Positions 51,028-59,530 of a stretch of DNA of 64,000 bases are shown piece by piece (within the stretch, counting starts at the first letter, position 1; each line of letters opens with the position of its first letter). The position numbers and the translations under genes were made by a program. The DNA lies in the NCBI RefSeq assembly GCF_001038485.1, contig NZ_LDUE01000036.1, positions 1 to 64,000 of the forward strand, given 5' to 3'. The DNA is from Ornithinibacillus californiensis. Its GTDB lineage: Bacteria; Bacillota; Bacilli; Bacillales; Amphibacillaceae. The notes under the pieces were generated by a model that saw only the letters and a program-made list of their open reading frames with translations, was not told the DNA's origin and searched no databases.

Positions 51028-51744
51028 GTGGGAAATAAACATCACGTGATGGTAGTAGGTGCACATTGTGGAGATGCTGAAATACAAGCAGGTGCAATTG
51101 CCCATAAATATGCGAAAGCAGGTCATGAAGTTACCTTTTTACATTTAACAGCAGGAGAGAAAGGGAATCCTCCACACATTTCAGTAGAGGACTATCGAAA
51201 CCAGAAAATCCAAGAAGCTGAAGAAGCTGCAGAAATCCTTGGTGGAAAAAGTATAACACTAGATTATAAGGATGCCGAGTTAAAAGAGGATGATGAAACG
51301 GTAACGAGTGTGGCCAAGATTTTTCGTGAACTAAAGCCAAATATCGTTATCACCCATTGGGAAAATAGTATGCATCCGGACCACGCTTTATGTCCTAGAA
51401 TCGTTCAGGCAGCTTGGTTAAAAGCAGCACTACCTGGTTTTGATATAGATGGCTTGGCTCCTCATTCATTAACTAGAGTGTTTCACAGTGAAAATTGGGA
51501 GGACATGGAAGGGTATGTGCCAGATGTTTTCGTAGATGTTTCCGAGGAATTTGATACATATTTAGAGGCATTATCCCAATACTGTTTCATCATGAATTCG
51601 ACCGATTTCCGTTACTATGATTATTATCAGGCGCTTGGCACCATGAGAGGTTGCCTTGCTAGAACAACATATGCACAAACATTAAAGTTTCCAACAGGGT
51701 CAAATACTAGAAAAGGTAAATCGATACCAGGGTTTGATCTATAG
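51028..51744 (+). CDS. PIG-L family deacetylase-like protein with altered active site
   Basis: 238 residues of the LmbE/PIG-L family, which removes N-acetyl groups from GlcNAc-containing substrates. The zinc-site motif, normally AHPDDxE, reads AHCGDAE (His13, Gly15, Asp16): both likely zinc ligands remain, but the Asp that acts as general base in relatives such as MshB is Gly. The downstream HPDH is intact. Activity may thus be altered or need another base. GTG 51028 has GAGG eight bases upstream; GTG 51019 overlaps it. It opens an operon with nagZ and anmK, so an amino-sugar or muropeptide substrate is likely. Confidence 0.78.
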   Translation: MGNKHHVMVVGAHCGDAEIQAGAIAHKYAKAGHEVTFLHLTAGEKGNPPHISVEDYRNQKIQEAEEAAEILGGKSITLDYKDAELKEDDETVTSVAKIFRELKPNIVITHWENSMHPDHALCPRIVQAAWLKAALPGFDIDGLAPHSLTRVFHSENWEDMEGYVPDVFVDVSEEFDTYLEALSQYCFIMNSTDFRYYDYYQALGTMRGCLARTTYAQTLKFPTGSNTRKGKSIPGFDL

Positions 51745-51764
51745 ACTAACGTGGAGTGATAGAA

Positions 51765-53363
51765 ATGAATAAAACAATTCAAGAAAAAATTGGCCAACTG
51801 ATGGTGTTCGGATTTAAAGGTAAGACAGCTACACCAGAAATCAAGAAGCTAATCCGAGAACGTCATGTTGGTGGGGTTATTCTTTTTGGTAGAAATATTG
51901 GAACGACAGAAGAGGTACTTGCATTAACAACGGAATTACAACGAGAAGCAAAAGAGGCAGGTCATAAGAAACCGCTATTAATTTGCATTGATCAAGAAAA
52001 TGGTGTTGTTCGTCGACTTGGTGAAGGGGCAACTATTTTTCCAGGGTCAATGTTGCTAGGAGCAACTGGTCACAGTGAAAATGCCTATATTACAGGCCTG
52101 CTTACTGGACGTGAGTTAAAGGCGCTAGGTATCAACTGGAATCTAGCACCAGTACTCGATGTCAATAACAATCCAGATAACCCAGTCATCGGTGTTCGTT
52201 CGTATGGTGAAACGGCAGAATTAGTTTCCGAATTTGGAAAACAGGCTGTAAAAGGGATGCAAGACGCTGGCGTCATTACGACGCTAAAGCATTTCCCAGG
52301 ACATGGTGATACCAATGTCGATTCACACCTGGATTTACCAACGATATCCCATGGAATGGAACGCTTAAAGGAAATTGAACTAAAGCCATTCGTTGATGTT
52401 ATCGAGCAAGGCGCAGACACAATCATGTCAGCACATGTCTATTTTCCTGCCATTGAAGACCAAGAAAATGTACCAGCAACGTTATCGAGAAAAGTAATAA
52501 CTGGCTTGCTTCGAGAAGAACTAGGTTTTAATGGCGTGGTAACAACTGATTGCATGGAAATGAATGCGATATCAGAAGGAATTGGTACGGCAGAAGGCGG
52601 GGTCGAAGCGTTGAAAGCTGGAATCGACTTAATTATGATTTCTCACCTTCAATCCAGACAGTACGAGACATTAAACCTGGTTGAAGAAGCAATCTTATCC
52701 GGGGAGATTTCAGAGAGTATCGTAGATGAAGCATACCAACGTGTTATGGAATTAAAGGATAAGTATTTAACTTGGGATGATATTACCCTAGATGCTCATC
52801 CAGTTGTTTCTTCAGATGTTGGGGCAAAAATCCATGAAGTAGAAGCAAACGAAATTTACAAGCAAGGAATAACAATTGTAAAAAATGAAGGCCTACTTCC
52901 ATTACAAGCAGATGATTCTGATCGTGTTTTAGTTGTTTATCCGAAAAACAGTTATGCGATGCAAGTGGAAGATAAGCGATATTCTACCTTTTCATTAGGA
53001 GAAGCAGTATCGAAAATCCATAAGTATACAGAGGTAATGGAATTATCCAACCCTCCAACTACTGAAGAACTAAATCAATTAAGAGAAATTGCTAAAGATT
53101 TCAAAGCTGTTATCGTTGGAACATTGTCTGCAAAACCTAACGACCAGCAAGTGAAAATGGTAGAAGAGCTCTACAAGGAAAACTCGAATGTAGTCGTTAT
53201 TGCAACAAGAAGTCCATATGATATTGCTTATTTACCAGATATCCCAGCATATATCGCAACGTATGAATTTACAACACCGGCTTTACAGATTGCTGCAGAA
53301 GCGATTTTTGGAAAAGTAAAAGTAAAAGGGAAATTGCCAGTCACACTTCCAAAGAAGGGATGA
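51765..53363 (+). CDS. nagZ: beta-N-acetylglucosaminidase NagZ (GH3)
   Basis: 532 residues: a GH3 barrel (about 1-330) and an alpha/beta second domain. KHFPGHGDTNVDSHLDLP holds the NagZ His/Asp acid-base dyad and TTDCMEMNAI the nucleophile Asp. It cleaves GlcNAc from GlcNAc-MurNAc(-peptide). The B. subtilis orthologue is secreted and larger; here the N-terminus is MNKTIQEKIGQLMVFGFKG with no signal peptide, suggesting cytoplasmic action on imported fragments. ATG 51765 follows GTGGAGTGA; GTG 51756 overlaps it. The stop codon almost abuts anmK. Confidence 0.92.
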   Translation: MNKTIQEKIGQLMVFGFKGKTATPEIKKLIRERHVGGVILFGRNIGTTEEVLALTTELQREAKEAGHKKPLLICIDQENGVVRRLGEGATIFPGSMLLGATGHSENAYITGLLTGRELKALGINWNLAPVLDVNNNPDNPVIGVRSYGETAELVSEFGKQAVKGMQDAGVITTLKHFPGHGDTNVDSHLDLPTISHGMERLKEIELKPFVDVIEQGADTIMSAHVYFPAIEDQENVPATLSRKVITGLLREELGFNGVVTTDCMEMNAISEGIGTAEGGVEALKAGIDLIMISHLQSRQYETLNLVEEAILSGEISESIVDEAYQRVMELKDKYLTWDDITLDAHPVVSSDVGAKIHEVEANEIYKQGITIVKNEGLLPLQADDSDRVLVVYPKNSYAMQVEDKRYSTFSLGEAVSKIHKYTEVMELSNPPTTEELNQLREIAKDFKAVIVGTLSAKPNDQQVKMVEELYKENSNVVVIATRSPYDIAYLPDIPAYIATYEFTTPALQIAAEAIFGKVKVKGKLPVTLPKKG

Positions 53364-53368
53364 TGACC

Positions 53369-54559
53369 ATGGTTTTTGAGAAGGATTTTGCTTATGCAGT
53401 TGGTATTATGTCTGGAACTTCTTTAGATGGTATCGACGTCGCAGTAGTTAAGGTTACTGAAGAAAATGATACAGTTAAATTGGATCTACAGCATTTTGAT
53501 TCAATTCCATACACGGAAGAGGTTAAGCAAGAGATTCTTGCACTATGCGACCCGAATACAGCTAGTATTCAAATGATTTCTAGCATGAATATGTTGCTTG
53601 GAAAATTGTACGCAGAGGCAGCATTAAGCGTGATAGATGCTGCGGGCTTACGTGCAGAAGACATTGATTTGATAAGTTCTCATGGGCAAACTATTTTTCA
53701 CCAGCCTGAAGCTTTGGATGTTGCGGGTCATCCAGTCACATCTACGTTGCAAATTGGAGATGTCGGTGTAATTGCCGAGCTGACTGGTATCACAACGGTA
53801 GGTGACTTCCGAACAAGAGATATGGCTGTTGGTGGTCAAGGTGCTCCACTTGTCCCTTATGCTGATTATCTACTATTTCGCGATAAGGAGATTGGTAGAG
53901 TACTAGTGAATATCGGTGGGATTTCTAACCTGACTATCCTTCCGAAGAATTGCAATGAGTCACAAGTAAAAGCTTATGACACTGGACCAGGAAATATGAT
54001 TATTGACTATTTTGCCAGCAGAATAACAGGTGGTAAGCAGAGCTTTGATAAAGACGGGGAACTGGCTGCTAAAGGTAAGGTCAATCAGGAGTGGCTAGAT
54101 CAACTGTTAAAAGAGCCATACTACGCACAAAAACCACCTAAGTCTACTGGGAGAGAGCTCTTTGGTGAGGAGTATGCTAGTAAACTATGGGATGAGGCAG
54201 ACAGACTGTCTATTAACGAAACAGACAGAATAGCGACCGTAACGAAGCTAACCGCTATCACGTTATCCGATGAAATCAAACGCCATGTGGAGTCTGATGG
54301 GATTCGGGAAGTTTTCATCAGTGGTGGGGGCAGCTACAATCCTGTGTTAATGAAAGAGATTGATTGCTGCTTACCGGAAAATGTGAAACTTCGAAAAATG
54401 GATGAAATCGGCATGCCTGCCGATGCCAAGGAAGCAATGATTTTTGCCTTACTAGGGTATCAATGTTTGCAAGGAAGACCCAATAATTTCCCACCAGCTA
54501 CAGGAGCCTCACGTGAAGTTGTGATGGGTAAAGTAGCTTGGGGCACTTTAAGGAGGTGA
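53369..54559 (+). CDS. anmK: anhydro-N-acetylmuramic acid kinase
   Basis: 396 residues, AnmK family: GIMSGTSLDGIDV at the N-terminus, SSHGQTIFH, GDFRTRDMAVGGQGAPLVP and DTGPGNMIIDY. It opens the 1,6-anhydro ring of anhydroMurNAc and phosphorylates O6, giving MurNAc-6-phosphate for MurQ. ATG 53369 has AAGAAGGGA eight bases upstream; ATG 53360, overlapping the nagZ stop, is too close to that site. Its presence implies the cell meets anhydro-ended muropeptides, either from other bacteria or from its own lytic transglycosylases such as the SpoIID-domain protein nearby. Confidence 0.94.
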   Translation: MVFEKDFAYAVGIMSGTSLDGIDVAVVKVTEENDTVKLDLQHFDSIPYTEEVKQEILALCDPNTASIQMISSMNMLLGKLYAEAALSVIDAAGLRAEDIDLISSHGQTIFHQPEALDVAGHPVTSTLQIGDVGVIAELTGITTVGDFRTRDMAVGGQGAPLVPYADYLLFRDKEIGRVLVNIGGISNLTILPKNCNESQVKAYDTGPGNMIIDYFASRITGGKQSFDKDGELAAKGKVNQEWLDQLLKEPYYAQKPPKSTGRELFGEEYASKLWDEADRLSINETDRIATVTKLTAITLSDEIKRHVESDGIREVFISGGGSYNPVLMKEIDCCLPENVKLRKMDEIGMPADAKEAMIFALLGYQCLQGRPNNFPPATGASREVVMGKVAWGTLRR

Positions 54560-54625
54560 ACCACTTAAAGTAATCATCTATAGTTTATAAACCATTATTA
54601 AAAATTAGTTAGGGGGAAGTAAACC

Positions 54626-55981
54626 ATGCAAGGTAAATTAAAGTTATTTTCAATGATGCTACTAGCATTCGCATTTGTATTAGTGCTAAGTGCTTGTGGT
54701 GATGATTCAGAAGGAACAACAAACGAAGATGGTAACTGGGAAGGAACCATCACAATCTGGGATGGTCCACGTTGGGCTGAAGAAGGTGACACTTCTGGTG
54801 AAGACGGAAAAGGTAACCAATATTTCTGGTTAGAAGGCAAAATCAAAGAATTTGAAGATGCTAATCCAGGAGTAAAAATCGAGCTTGTACAAGTTCCTTG
54901 GGCAGAAATGCCAGACAAACTAGGTGTTAATATTGCAGGTCAATCTTGGCCAGACATTGCACCAGTTGATATTAGTGGAAGTGCTGTAAGTGTTGACCAT
55001 ATTGAGCAAGGTGTTATCGAGCCTCTAGATGATTTCTTTACTGATGAAGAAAAGAAAGATTTCTATGAAAATGCATTAGAAGCTTATTCGTTTGATGGAA
55101 AAATGTATGGTATTCCAAACTCAATCACAGTTCATTCTATGTTACTTAACCTAGATCTATTTGAAGAAGCTGGTGTAGAACCACCTGCAAATGGCGAATG
55201 GACTTGGGATGAATTTGTAGAAACTGCAGAAAAATTAACATTCGACCGCGATGGTGACGGTGAAATTGATGTATATGGTTTCTCTACTTATGTCCTACCT
55301 GGATATTATGAAGCATGGCCATTCTTCTACATGAATGGTGGTCAGCCTTTAAGTGATGACCTATCTGAATTCACTTTTGATTCACCAGAAGCTGTAGAAG
55401 CTATTCAAGCTCTAGCTGATATCAAACTTAAAAACGAAGCAGCTCCTGTATCTATGGGTGGCGCTGATGTTGGTGGTACGTATCAAGCATGGGCAAATGA
55501 AGAACAACGTACTGTAGCAATGGAGCCATGGGCAACATGGGCAATTACCTCAGCTCAAGGTTCAGGTGTAAACCTAGCGGTAGCTAACTATCCAACTGGT
55601 TCTAAGGGTGAGCCTGTAACAATCGGTGGTGTTGGTGGTTGGACAATGTTCAAGCAAGAAAGCGACGCGAAGAAAGAAGTAGTTGCTGAATTCATGAAGT
55701 CTATCTCTAGCACAGATGAGCAATACTTAATGTCTAAATCTTATGGTATCTTCCCTGCACGTATTAGTGCAGCAGATATGGATCCATTTGCTGAGAACCC
55801 AGAAATGGCTCGTGCTATGGAAATGTCAGATCAAGTTGTGATGTTACCTCGTCACCCTGAGTGGAAGAAAATTGACGAAATCATCCAACGTGAACTACAA
55901 CTAGTATTCAACGGCGAGAAAACAGCTGAAGAAGCAATGGCTACAGCGAAACCAGAAGTTGAAGCATTACTAGGAGAATAA
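54626..55981 (+). CDS. ABC transporter substrate-binding lipoprotein (muropeptide/amino-sugar candidate)
   Basis: 451 residues. The lipoprotein signal peptide ends LVLSACG (Cys about 24), followed by an acidic linker and an extracellular solute-binding protein family 1 domain (GTITIWDGPRWAEEG, WPDIAPVDISG, AMEPWATWAITSA). This group carries oligosaccharides. Its position between anmK and the permease pair, ahead of murQ, suggests a peptidoglycan-derived sugar as ligand. A real terminator-like hairpin follows, which would favour excess binding protein over permease. GGGGGAAG precedes ATG 54626. Confidence 0.88.
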   Translation: MQGKLKLFSMMLLAFAFVLVLSACGDDSEGTTNEDGNWEGTITIWDGPRWAEEGDTSGEDGKGNQYFWLEGKIKEFEDANPGVKIELVQVPWAEMPDKLGVNIAGQSWPDIAPVDISGSAVSVDHIEQGVIEPLDDFFTDEEKKDFYENALEAYSFDGKMYGIPNSITVHSMLLNLDLFEEAGVEPPANGEWTWDEFVETAEKLTFDRDGDGEIDVYGFSTYVLPGYYEAWPFFYMNGGQPLSDDLSEFTFDSPEAVEAIQALADIKLKNEAAPVSMGGADVGGTYQAWANEEQRTVAMEPWATWAITSAQGSGVNLAVANYPTGSKGEPVTIGGVGGWTMFKQESDAKKEVVAEFMKSISSTDEQYLMSKSYGIFPARISAADMDPFAENPEMARAMEMSDQVVMLPRHPEWKKIDEIIQRELQLVFNGEKTAEEAMATAKPEVEALLGE

Positions 55982-55991
55982 TTGATAGTCT

Positions 55992-56028
55992 GGTAGACTT
56001 CGGAGGTCCGGAGTCTACCGGATTTTTG
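55992..56028 (+). terminator. partial terminator between binding-protein and permease genes
   Basis: GGTAGACTTCGG and CCGGAGTCTACC form a 12-bp stem (one G-T pair) with a short loop, followed by GGATTTTTG. It likely gives a short abundant transcript for the binding protein plus read-through into the permeases. Confidence 0.8.
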
Positions 56029-56072
56029 AAAAGGTCAATTGTTGAAATAAACTTGAGGGTCGAGTTTTCTAA

Positions 56073-56385
56073 GACAAAACCAAGCAAAATGAGGTTGAAT
56101 TGTCCGAGAGAAGCACTCTCTAAGACAAAACCAAAGCAAAATGAGGTGGAATTGCCCGAGAGAAGCACTCTCTAAGACAAAACCAAGCAAAATGAGATAG
56201 ATTTGTCCGAGAGAAGCACTCTCTAAGACAAAACCAAGAAAAATAAGATAGATTTGTCCGAGAGAAGCACTCTCTAAGACAAAACCAAAGCAAAATGAGA
56301 TAGATTTGTCTGAGAGAAGCATTATCTAAACAAATCCGTAGCAAAATTGATGAAATTTTCCGAAAGAAATACTTACAATCATTGT
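56073..56385. repeat. 51-bp tandem repeat array inside the ABC transporter operon
   Basis: GACAAAACC begins at 56073, 56124, 56176, 56227 and 56278, with a decayed copy from about 56328. The period is 51 or 52 bases. Each unit holds GAGAGAAGCACTCTC, an inverted repeat, and an A-rich half AAGCAAAATGAGATAGATTT. Layout and period match the array at 1-256 although sequences have drifted. It fills the 449-base gap between the binding-protein terminator and the permease gene; no gene with a ribosome binding site lies in it. Confidence 0.93.
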
Positions 56386-56430
56386 GTAATCTGATCACAT
56401 ATCCTATGAAGGCAGCAGGGAGGGAGAATT

Positions 56431-57348
56431 TTGGAATTATCAGGACGTTTAAAAAATGCTGGTAAGAGTTTAAAAAGTACAGGTAGATTAATGCGAAAAA
56501 ACTATGCAGCTTACCTCTTTTTACTCCCGAAATTGATTCTATTTACATTGTTTATCGCTGTACCGGTCGTTTGGGCATTTGCATTATCATTTCAGGAATA
56601 TCGGATTATGGATGCTAACGAATGGGTTTGGCTGGACAATTACAAACAAGTTTTTGAAAGTGAAGCGTTTAAAAAGGCTTTACTCAATACAACGATTTAT
56701 ACCGTCGTTACGGTACCTTTCAACGTTATTACCGCTTTAATTGCAGCAACGTTAATCCATTCGTTAGGTAAATTTGCACAGAACTTCTTCCGTGCGGCAT
56801 TTTACTTACCGACTGTTACCTCCATGGTAATTATCGCGATGGTTTGGCGTTGGATGTATAACTACGAATTTGGTCTTTTCAATCATGTATTAGGTTGGTT
56901 TGGTTTGGAACAGATTAACTGGCTAGGACAAACCAATTCAGCGTTATGGGCAATCATTATTATGCAAATGTTAATTCCATTTGGTGTTGGGATTATTCTA
57001 TATATGGCTTCGATGAGTTCTATTTCTGACTCACTATATGAAGCAGCTACAATAGATGGTGCTAATGCATTTCAAAAGTGGTTAAAGATTACTGTTCCAA
57101 TGTTAACACCGTCAACTGTATATTTAACACTATTAAGTACAATCGGATCCTTCCAAGTATTTACGCAAATTATTCTAATGACTGGTGGAGGGCCTGGTTA
57201 CGCTACTGAAACATTAGTTCACTTAATCTATAAAACTGGTTTTAGAGACTTTGAGTTTGGATTAGCAGCTGCGCAATCTGTTGTTCTATTCTTTATTATC
57301 TTTGTTATATCTGTAGTCCAATATAAAGTCTTGAATCGAAAAGGTTAG
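56431..57348 (+). CDS. ABC transporter permease, MalF/UgpA type
   Basis: 305 residues and six membrane helices, with the ATPase-contact loop EAATIDGANAFQKWLKITVP. A basic N-terminus precedes the first helix. It pairs with the next gene to import the ligand of the lipoprotein encoded upstream. TTG 56431 follows GGGAGGGAG. No ATPase gene is present, as for the maltodextrin importer, so both probably share an MsmX-like ATPase encoded elsewhere. Confidence 0.9.
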   Translation: MELSGRLKNAGKSLKSTGRLMRKNYAAYLFLLPKLILFTLFIAVPVVWAFALSFQEYRIMDANEWVWLDNYKQVFESEAFKKALLNTTIYTVVTVPFNVITALIAATLIHSLGKFAQNFFRAAFYLPTVTSMVIIAMVWRWMYNYEFGLFNHVLGWFGLEQINWLGQTNSALWAIIIMQMLIPFGVGIILYMASMSSISDSLYEAATIDGANAFQKWLKITVPMLTPSTVYLTLLSTIGSFQVFTQIILMTGGGPGYATETLVHLIYKTGFRDFEFGLAAAQSVVLFFIIFVISVVQYKVLNRKG

Positions 57349-57360
57349 GAGGGGAAATAC

Positions 57361-58326
57361 ATGAAAAAGAAATTCACACTGAATAAACTCATTGTCTACG
57401 TCTTGTTATCTGTAGCAGCCGTTATTTCCCTTTTACCATTATATTGGGTGTTTAGTACATCTTTACAACTTAAAAGCTTTCAGGATGAAGAGCTGGAGCG
57501 TCCGACTTCTTACGTAAACGCAAATCCACCTAAAATGTATCCAATGGGTATTTCAGAGTATTTCGAGCATTGGGGAAAAGCAAGAGATGCTGAAAAAGCT
57601 GGAGATGTCGAACAAGAGGCATATCACCGTGATTTAATGAGTCTTATCGTAAAAGATACATTTTCTGGGTTTACAAGTTTATTTAGTAAAAACCAAATGG
57701 GTTGGTGGTTCTTCAATAGTTTATATATCGGAATTGTTGTAACTGTCGGGATATTACTACTAGATTCGATGGCCGGGTATGTTCTTGCGAAGAAACGGTT
57801 CCCAGGTAGGAATCTCATATTCTGGTTAATTATTTCAACGATGATGATTCCATCACAAGTTACCCTTGTGCCAATGTTTATTATGATACGAGATCTAGGG
57901 CTGATGGATACACACTGGGCACTTATTTTACCGGACTTATCGATGGTATTTGGGGTCTTCCTTATGCGTCAATTCATGTTATCCATTCCTGATGAGCTTA
58001 TTGAAGCAGCTAAAATCGACGGTGCAAGTGAATGGAGAACCTATTGGAGTATTGTACTACCACTAGCAAGACCAGGCCTTGCCGCACTGGGTATCTTCAC
58101 ATTTATGAACGTGTGGAACTCATTCCTATGGCCGATTATTGTATTGAACAGTGCGAAGCTTTATACATTACCAGTAGGTTTGAAGACGTTACAAGATGCG
58201 AACCTTGCAGACTTCAAACTACTAATGAGTGGTGCAGCAATAGCAGCAATACCAATGATTATCGTATTTATTATATTCCAACGTCACTTTGTTAAAGGAT
58301 TGACCTTGGGAGGCGTGAAGGAGTAG
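57361..58326 (+). CDS. ABC transporter permease, MalG/UgpE type
   Basis: 321 residues with six membrane helices. An insertion of about 60 residues lies between helices 1 and 2 (about 40-105, with EDEELERP-like charged sequence and YFEHWGKARDAEKAGD), longer than in usual MalG proteins and predicted outside the membrane. The loop ELIEAAKIDGASEWRTYWSI contacts the ATPase. GGAGGGG precedes ATG 57361, 12 bases after the partner permease. The repeat array at 58375 separates it from murQ. Confidence 0.9.
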   Translation: MKKKFTLNKLIVYVLLSVAAVISLLPLYWVFSTSLQLKSFQDEELERPTSYVNANPPKMYPMGISEYFEHWGKARDAEKAGDVEQEAYHRDLMSLIVKDTFSGFTSLFSKNQMGWWFFNSLYIGIVVTVGILLLDSMAGYVLAKKRFPGRNLIFWLIISTMMIPSQVTLVPMFIMIRDLGLMDTHWALILPDLSMVFGVFLMRQFMLSIPDELIEAAKIDGASEWRTYWSIVLPLARPGLAALGIFTFMNVWNSFLWPIIVLNSAKLYTLPVGLKTLQDANLADFKLLMSGAAIAAIPMIIVFIIFQRHFVKGLTLGGVKE

Positions 58327-58374
58327 GGATTTTGGTTAGTTGGAATTGGTGTAGGTTTAAACGGGGTTGGAGGT

Positions 58375-58570
58375 ATCAACCGAATTAGTTGGTGTATCAA
58401 CCGTTTTTCGGGTAACATCAACCGAAATTGATGAGATATCGACCGTTATTTGAAAATATCAACTGAAATCGGTGAGCTTCAACCGTTATACAAAAACATC
58501 AACCGAAATCAGCTTATTATCAACCGATCTCAACAAACATCAACCAATTTCAAACACGAATCAACCAAAC
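58375..58570. repeat. ATCAACC 20-21-bp tandem repeat array, copy 2
   Basis: ATCAACCG or variants (ATCGACCG, ATCAACTG, TTCAACCG) start at 58375, 58396, 58417, 58438, 58458, 58478, 58498, 58519, 58539 and 58560, always 20 or 21 apart. Cores alternate in places between CCGAAAT and CCGTTAT continuations. The same core and spacing occur at 19509-19690, 39 kb away. It fills the gap between the permease gene and murQ, inside an apparent operon. Confidence 0.93.
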
Positions 58571-58615
58571 CCACCTCTCCTAACAAATAAAAAGAAACAA
58601 ATAGGATGGTATGCG

Positions 58616-59530
58616 ATGAATAAGTTATCAGCTTTGGTTACGGAGATGAGAAACGAACAATCCATGACTATTGATAATATGTCCACAGCGGGTATATTAT
58701 CGGTAATCAACAATGAAGATTTGAAAGTAGCCCAGGCAGTGCAGCAAGTTTTACCACAAGTTGAGCAGGCCGTGGAAAAAATCTATCAATCCCTTAAAAA
58801 TGGAGGCAGATTATTTTACGTAGGGGCTGGTACGAGTGGTAGACTTGGAATTTTAGACGCTGTGGAATGTCCACCAACGTATAGTACCCCGCCAGAACTT
58901 GTGCAAGCGGTTATGGCAGGAGGTACGAAGGCAATTGAAAAAGCAGTAGAAGGTGCTGAGGATAGTGAAGAGCTTGGTGCAAGCGACCTAGCTGAAAGAG
59001 AGCTAACGGAGATTGATGTAGTCGTTGGTATTGCGGCAAGTGGCCGTACGCCATATGTAGCTGGAGCCTTAAAGTATGCGAATAAAATTGGTGCTTCAAC
59101 GGTTAGTCTAACGAGCAATAAAAATGCTGTGATTAGCCAATTTGCGGAAGTGAATATTGAAGTAGAAACTGGACCGGAAGTAATTACTGGTTCAACAAGG
59201 ATGAAGGCAGCTACTGCACATAAGTTGATTTTAAATATGTTGACAACGACAACGATGATCAAGATCGGAAAAGTATACGAGAATTTGATGGTCGATGTTA
59301 AAGTTAGCAATCTAAAATTAAAAGAACGTGCCATTAATATTGTATCTACGATTACAGGTGTACCATATGAAACGGCAAAAGATACACTGGAACAATCCAA
59401 TAATGAAGTAAAACCAGCTATTGTCATGATTAAGGCAAATGTACCTTTAGAGGAAGCAAAACGTGCCATTGATTTAGCGAATGGTTTTGTTCGACAAGCA
59501 ATCGAAATCGCGATTAAAGGGGGATCCTAA
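58616..59530 (+). CDS. murQ: N-acetylmuramic acid 6-phosphate etherase
   Basis: 304 residues, SIS-domain etherase. [20 protein letters not shown] holds the first catalytic Glu and sugar-phosphate loop; [10 protein letters not shown] holds the second Glu; [19 protein letters not shown] is the family signature. It converts MurNAc-6-phosphate to GlcNAc-6-phosphate and lactate. ATG 58616 has GGATGG about six bases upstream; the frame is open into the repeat array, but that N-terminal extension has no homology-like character. It is the meeting point of the kinase and AnmK branches. Confidence 0.95.
   Translation: MNKLSALVTEMRNEQSMTIDNMSTAGILSVINNEDLKVAQAVQQVLPQVEQAVEKIYQSLKNGGRLFYVGAGTSGRLGILDAVECPPTYSTPPELVQAVMAGGTKAIEKAVEGAEDSEELGASDLAERELTEIDVVVGIAASGRTPYVAGALKYANKIGASTVSLTSNKNAVISQFAEVNIEVETGPEVITGSTRMKAATAHKLILNMLTTTTMIKIGKVYENLMVDVKVSNLKLKERAINIVSTITGVPYETAKDTLEQSNNEVKPAIVMIKANVPLEEAKRAIDLANGFVRQAIEIAIKGGS

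Noticed and set aside
56035-56398. Overlapping minus-strand reading frames with a 17-residue periodic protein (GFVLESASLGQ type)
   Set aside because: They arise because the 51-bp repeat is a multiple of three and lacks stops; several frames are open at once, no ribosome binding site is present, and the strand opposes the operon.
58472-58615. N-terminal extension of MurQ encoded by the ATCAACC array
   Set aside because: A good ribosome binding site and the family's usual start are at 58616; the extension is repeat-derived.
58816-59469. 217-residue minus-strand reading frame
   Set aside because: It lies wholly antisense to murQ, which has all family motifs; its composition is that of a shadow frame.
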